Shown here: positions 26,080 through 34,407 of the stretch, piece after piece
Layout of the letters: each line of letters begins with the position of its first letter
Numbering within the stretch: position 1 is the first letter of the stretch
Source of the DNA: Streptomyces phaeolivaceus
GTDB lineage: Bacteria; Actinomycetota; Actinomycetes; Streptomycetales; Streptomycetaceae
Reading direction: 5' to 3'
NCBI RefSeq assembly: GCF_009184865.1
Contig: NZ_CP045096.1
Span: forward strand, 6,448,001-6,512,000
DNA: 64,000 nucleotides
The notes under the pieces: model-generated
Told to the model about the DNA's origin: nothing
Database searches by the model: none
What the model saw: the letters and a program-made list of their open reading frames with translations, nothing else
Position numbers and translations under genes: made by a program

Positions 26080-27651
26080 ATGTCCTTTCCTCTGCTGACA
26101 GCGACGGCGGCGCTCCCGGCCCTCGGGGCGATCGCCACGGCCGCCGTCCCGGCCCAGCGGCGCAACGCCGCGAAACTGCTGGCGCTGATCGTCTCGCTGG
26201 CCACGCTCGTGCTCGCCCTGGTCGTGCTGGTCCGGTTCGACCCGGACGGCGACCGCTACCAGCTCACCGAGTCGCACGCCTGGATCGCGGACTTCGGGGT
26301 GCGGTACGAACTGGGCGTGGACGGCATCGCGGTGGCGCTGATCGCGCTGACCGCCCTGCTGATCCCGTTCATCATCCTCGCGGGCTGGCACGACGCCGAC
26401 CCGCTGGAGACCGGGAACAAGCGGTGGCGGCCCACGCAGGGCTTCTTCGCCCTGATCCTGGCCGTCGAGGCGATGGTGATCATCTCCTTCGAGGCCACCG
26501 ACGTCTTCCTCTTCTACATCTTCTTCGAAGCCATGCTCATCCCGATGTACTTCCTCATCGGCGGCTTCGGGGACCGGGCCCACGAGCACGGCGAGGAGAC
26601 GGCGGCGACCCAACGCTCGTACGCCGCCGTGAAGTTCCTCCTCTACAACCTGGTCGGCGGTCTGATCATGCTGGCCGCGGTGATCGGCCTGTACGTGGTC
26701 GCCGGGAACTTCTCGCTCCCGGAGATCGCCGAGGCCCGCGCCAACGGCACGCTGGAGATGGCGACCAGCACCGAGCGGTGGCTGTTCCTGGGCTTCTTCT
26801 TCGCCTTCGCGGTGAAGGCGCCGCTGTGGCCGCTGCACACCTGGCTGCCCAACGCCATGCAGGAGTCCACCGCGCCGGTCGCCGTCCTCATCACGGCCGT
26901 CGTCGACAAGGTCGGCACCTTCGCGATGCTCCGCTTCTGCCTCGGGCTCTTCCCGGAGGCCAGCACCTGGGCGACACCCGCGATCCTCGTCCTGGCGCTG
27001 ATCAGCATCATCTACGGGGCGCTGCTCGCGGTCGGCCAGCGCGACATCAAGCGGCTGGTGGCGTACGCGTCGATCTCGCACTTCGGGTTCATCATCCTGG
27101 GCATCTTCGCGATGACCAGCCAGGGCCAGTCCGGCGCGACGCTCTACATGGTCAACCACGGGATCTCGACGGCCGCGCTGATGCTGGTGGCGGGCTTCCT
27201 GATCTCCCGGCGCGGATCGCGGCTCATCGCCGACTACGGAGGAGTCCAGAAGGTCGCGCCGGTGCTCGCCGGCACGTTCCTGATCGGCGGCCTCGCGACC
27301 CTGTCGCTGCCCGGACTCGCCCCGTTCGTCAGTGAGTTCCTGGTCCTGGTCGGCACGTTCTCGCGCTATCCGGCGGTCGGGATCATCGCCACCGTCGGCA
27401 TCGTCCTCGCCGCGCTCTACGTCCTCGTCCTCTACCAGCGGACGATGACGGGCCCGGTGAAGGCCGAGGTCGAGGGGATGCCCGACCTGAAGGTGCGGGA
27501 ACTGGCGGTGGTCGCGCCGCTGATCGTCCTGCTGATCTTCCTGGGCGTCTATCCGAAGCCGCTCACCGACATCGTCAACCCGGCGGTCGAGCACACCATG
27601 TCCGACGTCCAGAAGAAGGACCCCCAGCCCGAGGTGGAGGCGGCCAAGTGA
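26080..27651 (+). CDS. nuoM: NADH-quinone oxidoreductase subunit M
   Basis: A 523-residue antiporter-like pump subunit with about 14 helices. Recognisable segments are LFYIFFEAMLIPMYFLIGGFGD (conserved Glu), FFFAFAVKAPLWPLHTWLP (TM7 Lys), RDIKRLVAYASISHFGFIILG and LPGLAPFVSEFLVLVG. ATG 26080 is the first start after the nuoL stop; frames open further upstream are inside nuoL. It overlaps nuoN by 4 bp (GTGA). Confidence 0.97.
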   Translation: MSFPLLTATAALPALGAIATAAVPAQRRNAAKLLALIVSLATLVLALVVLVRFDPDGDRYQLTESHAWIADFGVRYELGVDGIAVALIALTALLIPFIILAGWHDADPLETGNKRWRPTQGFFALILAVEAMVIISFEATDVFLFYIFFEAMLIPMYFLIGGFGDRAHEHGEETAATQRSYAAVKFLLYNLVGGLIMLAAVIGLYVVAGNFSLPEIAEARANGTLEMATSTERWLFLGFFFAFAVKAPLWPLHTWLPNAMQESTAPVAVLITAVVDKVGTFAMLRFCLGLFPEASTWATPAILVLALISIIYGALLAVGQRDIKRLVAYASISHFGFIILGIFAMTSQGQSGATLYMVNHGISTAALMLVAGFLISRRGSRLIADYGGVQKVAPVLAGTFLIGGLATLSLPGLAPFVSEFLVLVGTFSRYPAVGIIATVGIVLAALYVLVLYQRTMTGPVKAEVEGMPDLKVRELAVVAPLIVLLIFLGVYPKPLTDIVNPAVEHTMSDVQKKDPQPEVEAAK

Positions 27652-29297
27652 GCGCATCAGCCGTCCACAGCCTGTGGACAACCGCGGCCGACCCGATCAC
27701 CAAGATCGACGCGCCGAAGATCGAATACGGGCAATTGTCGCCCACCCTGATCGTCATCGGCGCGGCGATCATCGGGGTGCTCGTCGAGGCCTTCGTCCCG
27801 CGCAAGTCCCGTTACTACGTGCAGGTGTTCGTCTCCGTCGTCGCCCTCGCGGCCTCCTTCGCCGCGGTCGTCGCGCTGGCGGCGGGCGGCTACGGCACCA
27901 CCAAGGCCGGCATCGCCGCCATGGGCGCCATCGCCGTCGACGGACCGGCCCTGTTCCTGCAAGGCACGATCCTGCTGGCCGGCATCCTCGGCGTCTTCAC
28001 CTTCGCCGAACGCCGCCTCGACCCCGAGACGCACGGCAACAAGGTCGACTCCTTCGCCGCCCAGGCGGCGTCCGTGCCCGGCAGCGACAGCGAGAAGGCG
28101 GCCGTGAGGGCCGGGTTCACCACCACCGAGGTGTTCCCGCTGCTGCTCTTCGCGATCGGCGGCATGCTGATCTTCCCGGCGGCCAACGACCTGCTGACCC
28201 TGTTCATCGCCCTGGAGGTCTTCTCCCTCCCGCTCTACCTGCTCTGCGCCGTGGCCCGCCGCAAGCGGCTCATGTCGCAGGAGGCCGCCGTCAAGTACTT
28301 CCTGCTCGGCGCCTTCGCCTCCGCCTTCACCCTCTTCGGCATCGCCCTGCTCTACGGCTACGCGGGCTCGGTGAAGTACGCGACGATCGCCCAGGTAGTC
28401 GACGGCACCATCGGCGAGATCAACCCCGCCCTCGCCGACACCATGGGCAACGACGCGCTGCTGCTCATCGGCGCCGCCATGGTCGTCATGGGCCTGCTGT
28501 TCAAGGTCGGAGCGGTGCCGTTCCACATGTGGACGCCCGACGTGTACCAGGGCGCGCCCACACCGGTCACCGGCTTCATGGCGGCGGCCACGAAGGTCGC
28601 GGCCTTCGGCGCGCTCCTCAGACTCCTGTACGTCGTCCTGCCCGGTCTGCGCTGGGACTGGCGGCCGGTCATGTGGGCCGTCGCCATCGTCACCATGCTG
28701 GGCGGCGCGATCGTCGCCATCACCCAGACCGACATCAAGCGACTGCTCGCCTACTCGTCGATCGCCCACGCCGGCTTCATCCTCGCCGGTGTCATCGCGG
28801 CCTCGCCCGACGGCGTCTCGTCCGTGCTGTTCTATCTGGGCGCCTACTCGTTCGTGACGATCGGCGCGTTCGCCGTGGTCACGCTCGTGCGGGACGCGGG
28901 CGGCGAGGCGACCCATCTGTCCAAGTGGGCCGGGCTCGGCCGGAGATCACCGCTGGTGGCGGCCGTGTTCGCGGTCTTCCTGCTGGCCTTCGCCGGTATT
29001 CCGCTGACCTCCGGTTTCGCGGGCAAGTTCGCCGTGTTCAAGGCGGCGGCGGAGGGCGGCGCGGGCGCGATCGTCGTGGTCGGTGTGATCTCCTCGGCCA
29101 TCGCCGCGTTCTTCTACATCCGCGTCATCGTGCTGATGTTCTTCAGCGAGCCGCGCCCCGAGGGGCCGACGGTCGCCGTGCCGTCACCGCTGACCATGAC
29201 CGCGATCGGCGTGGGAGTGGCGGTCACGCTGGTGCTCGGTGTCGCGCCGCAGTACTTCCTTGATCTGGCGGGGCAGGCGGGAGTGTTCGTCCGCTGA
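27648..29297 (+). CDS. nuoN: NADH-quinone oxidoreductase subunit N
   Basis: Last gene of the operon: a 549-residue antiporter-like subunit with about 14 helices. Motifs are LFIALEVFSLPLYLLCAVAR, LLFKVGAVPFHMWTPDVYQGAPTPVTGF (conserved Lys and proline kink) and TDIKRLLAYSSIAHAGFILAG. A soluble loop at about residues 125-155 (DPETHGNKVDSFAAQAASVPG) is longer than in E. coli. GTG start. A strong hairpin terminator follows at 29332-29387. Confidence 0.97.
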   Translation: MSASAVHSLWTTAADPITKIDAPKIEYGQLSPTLIVIGAAIIGVLVEAFVPRKSRYYVQVFVSVVALAASFAAVVALAAGGYGTTKAGIAAMGAIAVDGPALFLQGTILLAGILGVFTFAERRLDPETHGNKVDSFAAQAASVPGSDSEKAAVRAGFTTTEVFPLLLFAIGGMLIFPAANDLLTLFIALEVFSLPLYLLCAVARRKRLMSQEAAVKYFLLGAFASAFTLFGIALLYGYAGSVKYATIAQVVDGTIGEINPALADTMGNDALLLIGAAMVVMGLLFKVGAVPFHMWTPDVYQGAPTPVTGFMAAATKVAAFGALLRLLYVVLPGLRWDWRPVMWAVAIVTMLGGAIVAITQTDIKRLLAYSSIAHAGFILAGVIAASPDGVSSVLFYLGAYSFVTIGAFAVVTLVRDAGGEATHLSKWAGLGRRSPLVAAVFAVFLLAFAGIPLTSGFAGKFAVFKAAAEGGAGAIVVVGVISSAIAAFFYIRVIVLMFFSEPRPEGPTVAVPSPLTMTAIGVGVAVTLVLGVAPQYFLDLAGQAGVFVR

Positions 29298-29331
29298 CGC
29301 TCCGCTCCCGCCCGGCGCGCCGGGCGGCGGT

Positions 29332-29387
29332 ACGCACGACGGGGCCCGGCCTCCTCCATGGGGGCCGGGCCCCGTCGTACGTACGAG
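29332..29387. terminator. Strong hairpin after nuoN
   Basis: acgacggggcccggc pairs with gccgggccccgtcgt around an ~11-nt loop, and outer cgtacg bases extend the stem. There is no U tract on either side, as is usual in Streptomyces. It lies between nuoN and recQ and probably ends the nuo transcript. Confidence 0.75.
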
Positions 29388-29576
29388 CGAGCCGCGGAGC
29401 CGGTTCCCTGGTCCCTCTGCGGCCCGCACGGGTGGAGCCTGTGGATAACTCTGAGGCTGTCGGTGCGGGCGCCTATGGTGGCAGGGGCTGGAGGAAGCAC
29501 GGACGGTACAGGACGCAGGGCACAGGACGTACGGCACGGCGTACGGCACAGGACGCAAGGGCGCGGGGGACGGGCG

Positions 29577-31628
<2,052 letters not shown>

Positions 31629-31679
31629 GGGACAGCCGACGGGTCAGGGGGGAACACTGTGGGGTCACCGGCCCAGACG

Positions 31680-31734
31680 GCTGCCGGGGCTTCCGTGACT
31701 TGCGTCAGGTCCGCTGCCGGGGCTTCCGTGACTT
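31680..31734 (+). repeat. Short direct repeat, 22 bp twice with 33-bp period
   Basis: gctgccggggcttccgtgac (+tt) occurs at 31680-31701 and 31713-31734, in the gap between recQ and the convergent hypothetical gene. No function is visible. Confidence 0.7.
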
Positions 31735-31744
31735 CCGTGCCTGC

Positions 31745-32263
31745 TCAGGTCCGCCGCAGAGCCCTGATCCGCTGCTGCGCCCTGCTCACGGCGCGTTCGA
31801 GTTCGGTGCGAGCGTGTTCCTGCCGCATGGCGCGCTCCAACTGGATGTGGTGCTGCGAGTAGGACAACCGTGGCGTGGCGGTCAACTCGGGGAGAGCGGT
31901 GGTGAGATAGACGTCCAGGTGTTCGACGACGGCATGAAGTTCGCTGTGCAGTACCTCCAGTTGGTCGGCTGACGCCTTGATGAGGTGGCGCAGTCGCTTC
32001 AGCGGCGCGAGTTCGGTGACTCCGCAAGGCTGTTGGGCGAGTTCGCACAGTGCCTCGAAGACCTCTTTGACATAGCTGTGCGCGTCCTCCAGGTCCTTGG
32101 CGTTCTCGTCGGTGTCGCGGGTCTGTTTCATCCACGCGAAAACCTGGGCGTGGTGGCGGATGCCGAAGTAGGCGACGGTGGGCATGAGCGCGCCGACCAA
32201 GGCGGCCACCAGCAGGGAGCCGGCGTTGGTGCCGATCGCCAAGGCGGTCGAGCTGAGGGTCAT
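31745..32263 (-). CDS. Hypothetical single-span membrane protein with helical C-terminus
   Basis: A 172-residue protein not recognised. Residues 10-32 form one hydrophobic helix (SLLVAALVGALMPTVAYFG). The rest is strongly helical and charged, with two coiled-coil-like stretches: one around TDENAKDLEDAHSYVKEVF and one near the end, QLERAMRQEHARTELERAV. One Cys pair (LCELAQQPCG) is present. It shares its strand with the Crp/Fnr-like regulator located 122 bp upstream and may lie downstream of it in one transcript. Codon use is typical of the genome. Confidence 0.65.
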   Translation of the reverse strand: MTLSSTALAIGTNAGSLLVAALVGALMPTVAYFGIRHHAQVFAWMKQTRDTDENAKDLEDAHSYVKEVFEALCELAQQPCGVTELAPLKRLRHLIKASADQLEVLHSELHAVVEHLDVYLTTALPELTATPRLSYSQHHIQLERAMRQEHARTELERAVSRAQQRIRALRRT

Positions 32264-32385
32264 CGTGGTCCGATCCGTTCGGGGCGCGGGCGGGAGGGAC
32301 CCTCGTGGGGCCCTGCGACGCCGCGGGGAGTCGTCGTGGGGTGGGGGCGGAACCGGATGGGGTGTGCGGCGGAGACCCGGCGCGT

Positions 32386-33111
32386 CTATGAAGCGGTGAC
32401 GATGCGCCGGAGCGAGGGGAGGTCGGTCACCACGAACTGCCGGTAGGTGCTGGTGATCACGTTGTGGGTGTCGCGGAGGGCGCGGAGCGCGTTCTCCACG
32501 GTGGACATTCCCATCAGCAGGGCGTCGGCGATGTCCCGTTGGGTCGGTCCGAGAATGGTGTGATGGTCCGGTTCTGCGGTGCTCCTGGTGCCGGAGACGG
32601 CGGCGAGGTGCAGCAGAAGTCCACCCACCCGCTGTATCGGTGTACGGGTGGCGGTGCCGTAGATCATCTCGTCGCTGCGGTTGCGATGTTCCAGGCTGCG
32701 CAGCAGGGCGAGTCGAGCGTCGAGGTGTTGGTTGAGCAGAACGTTCATGCGTGGGACGGGGCAGGGCATGATCCAGGTGGTGGTCAGGCAGACGGTGCCG
32801 ACCGATGCCTCGGGGTCGATGAGCTTGGCTTCACCCAGGAGTTGGCCGACACCACGGAATCGAGCGATCTTGGTGCCGAGGGGAAAGCGTTCCTGGAGGA
32901 CACAGCCGCCGAGGACGATGTACACATGCCGGTCGTCCCGGCCGAGCGGCAGTTTCTCGCCGCGCTGATGGACACGGGCGTCCGAGCCCCAGTCCCGCAC
33001 GAGCAACTGCCAGACGTCAGTGGGGAGATGACGTAGAAAGCTGCCGTCGGGCATCTGCTGCCGGCCGTTGAGGACGTCCACGGTACGGAATGTGTCGACC
33101 CTGGGAGGCAC
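32386..33111 (-). CDS. Crp/Fnr-family transcriptional regulator
   Basis: A 241-residue protein with a cyclic-nucleotide-binding-type beta barrel (LPLGRDDRHVYIVLGGCVLQ...FRGVGQLLGEAKLIDPEASVG) and a C-terminal winged helix (GPTQRDIADALLMGMSTVENALRALRD). The canonical cAMP-binding phosphate cassette with Arg and Thr/Ser is not recognisable, so the effector is unknown. The start is GTG 33111. GGAGG lies 6 bp upstream and includes the stop (TGA) of the preceding small ORF, a layout typical of translational coupling. The GTG-N6-ATCAC sites near nuoA and at 49649 are Crp-like, but nothing here ties this protein to them. Confidence 0.8.
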   Translation of the reverse strand: MPPRVDTFRTVDVLNGRQQMPDGSFLRHLPTDVWQLLVRDWGSDARVHQRGEKLPLGRDDRHVYIVLGGCVLQERFPLGTKIARFRGVGQLLGEAKLIDPEASVGTVCLTTTWIMPCPVPRMNVLLNQHLDARLALLRSLEHRNRSDEMIYGTATRTPIQRVGGLLLHLAAVSGTRSTAEPDHHTILGPTQRDIADALLMGMSTVENALRALRDTHNVITSTYRQFVVTDLPSLRRIVTAS

Positions 33112-33112
33112 G

Positions 33113-33505
33113 TCAGCCTCCCTTTGCGGTCGCGTCGGCGGACGAAGCGGAGGCGTATGGCCGTGACAGCGTGTGACGATGACGGTCTGTCAGCCTGCGG
33201 CTGTCGACGCCCTGGACGAAGGGCGCGCACGGCGTGACGACGCCATCGGGGATGGCGGTCTGCATCAGGGTCCGAGTCCTTCCCGAGAGGAGACGGGGGA
33301 GGCCCGGGTGCGCCTGCCGACCGCAGGCGCACCCGAGTTGGTGGGTCCAGCGCCCTCTCCATCGCATGATCACCGGCTGGTTTAGGTCCGCTTGCGACTC
33401 GAAGAACGTCAGGGCGTCAACGCTACATCTCTGTGTGAGGAAATCGCCAGTCGCACATGCACCGCCGGTACGGAATTCAGGGTGGGTGGTGGTATCCGTT
33501 GGCAC
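33113..33505 (-). CDS. Small hypothetical ORF coupled to the Crp/Fnr-like gene
   Basis: A 130-residue ORF with no recognised family. Its TGA (33113-33115) lies inside the ribosome site of the next gene (GGAGGCTGACGTG), which argues for real translation. Cys residues occur at TGGACATG, TQRCSVD, GCACGRQ and VTPCAPF, a possible metal site. GC at third positions is normal in the C-terminal half but low in the first ~40 codons, so a later start (for example the ATG in VIMRWRGRW) is possible. Confidence is limited. Confidence 0.4.
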   Translation of the reverse strand: MPTDTTTHPEFRTGGACATGDFLTQRCSVDALTFFESQADLNQPVIMRWRGRWTHQLGCACGRQAHPGLPRLLSGRTRTLMQTAIPDGVVTPCAPFVQGVDSRRLTDRHRHTLSRPYASASSADATAKGG

Positions 33506-33701
33506 CGGAAAACAAACCCTTCGCGGGAGGGGTTTGTGTGTGGGCTAGACCATTAGCTGAACCAGGCGTCCACTGTCACGTTCGGTGTTCTTTTCTTTAC
33601 GCCAAGTTGACCGTGCGGCATGGGAAAGTCGGGAGCAAGAGCAGGGAATTTTCTGCCGAGTGCGGGCGGGCGTGTCGCTGCGGGAAGTGCGGCCAAAAGC
33701 A

Positions 33702-33735
33702 AGGAGGCCCTGGGGAACCACCCCCGGGGCCTCCT
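33702..33735 (-). terminator. Terminator-like hairpin with T-rich minus-strand flank
   Basis: AGGAGGCCCTGGGG pairs with CCCCGGGGCCTCCT around aaccac, with one G-T/bulge position. On the minus strand the stem is followed by TTGCTTTTGG, so it resembles an intrinsic terminator for minus-strand transcription. No intact gene precedes it. Confidence 0.55.
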
Positions 33736-34067
33736 ATGAAAGGGCCTGGACCCACCAAGGCTCAGACCTGCATCCAGTAAACACCATGAGCCGCGAAAAG
33801 GTAACTGCGGCAAGGAAGGTGCCGTGTGCTACTCCCTCCCGGGAGGGGTTCGTGGGCGGGAATTGAAGCCCGCCCTGATGGAGACGAGACGTCCCGTATT
33901 GATGGGTGATTCGTCAATGTTTCTGCGTTGAGCACCTTTTGTGGTACCGGTTGATGGCGTTCACCTTTCGTGCTGGCGTGAGAAAAGTGAGCAATGAACG
34001 CCTCTGGGGCGCGGTTTGACCGGACAATGTCCTGTGCTCTCGCGCGTCCGGGCGGGAGTTCAAGGTT

Positions 34068-34200
34068 TCAACCAAGCGGAAAGCGTGCGATAAAGCGCGC
34101 AAAAGTGTGCCGCTTAATCTTTCCGGTGAGGGTGACGCCTGGCGTGGTGGGGATTTCCCGGTGGCGGGTGAGTGAATTTCAGGTATGTCGGTCCGGCGTG
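34068..34200 (-). pseudogene. Possible degenerate C-terminus of an adenylate-forming (ANL) enzyme
   Basis: One minus-strand frame reads REIPTTPGVTLTGKIKRHTF before a TGA at 34068. This resembles the C-terminal A10 motif of acyl-CoA/AMP ligases (P-x-TxxGKxxR). In a neighbouring frame directly upstream comes GPTYLKFTH, similar to the strand that normally precedes it (PxYLxF). The two pieces are out of frame and nothing of the rest of the enzyme is visible. This is pattern matching over about 40 codons and could be chance. Confidence 0.3.
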
Positions 34201-34321
34201 AATGCGTCGGCCATGTGAAGGGTTGAAATGTACGCTTCGGCGACATTCCGCCGAGGATTTGATTATCGACTAATCAACAAGGGGAGATGTCGCGGAACTC
34301 GCGTGCCCGGCTAATTTCTCA

Positions 34322-34348
34322 CGCCCCGTCAGCATTGTTGACGGGGCG
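34322..34348 (-). terminator. Hairpin terminator after the flavoprotein operon
   Basis: cgccccgtca pairs with tgacggggcg around a 7-nt loop, 60 bp beyond the stop of the minus-strand flavoprotein gene, with a moderately T-rich flank. It probably ends the six-gene operon. Confidence 0.75.
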
Positions 34349-34407
34349 GATGGTTGACATCGGCGGGAGCCGTACGACGTGTAGTGCCGGAGGAACTCTC
34401 CGTGAAG

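Larger units (their letters stand above)
33506..34407. other. 902-bp AT-richer relic region without an intact gene
   Basis: GC is visibly lower than elsewhere. Contents: hairpin ACAAACCC/GGGTTTGT (33512-33537); a terminator-like hairpin (33702-33735) followed on the minus strand by TTGCTTTTGG; a GGGCGGG/GCCCGCCC hairpin (33854-33875); an 18-codon minus-strand reading frame from the ATG at 33785 (ending EPWWVQALS, TAG) directly before the terminator; a degenerate stretch resembling the end of an adenylate-forming enzyme (34068-34200); and a terminator (34322-34348). It reads as a graveyard of former inserted genes. Confidence 0.55.

Noticed and set aside
33457..33780. A 107-codon plus-strand frame in the relic region
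   Set aside because: No ribosome site, atypical codon use, overlaps hairpins and the start region of a better-supported minus-strand ORF.
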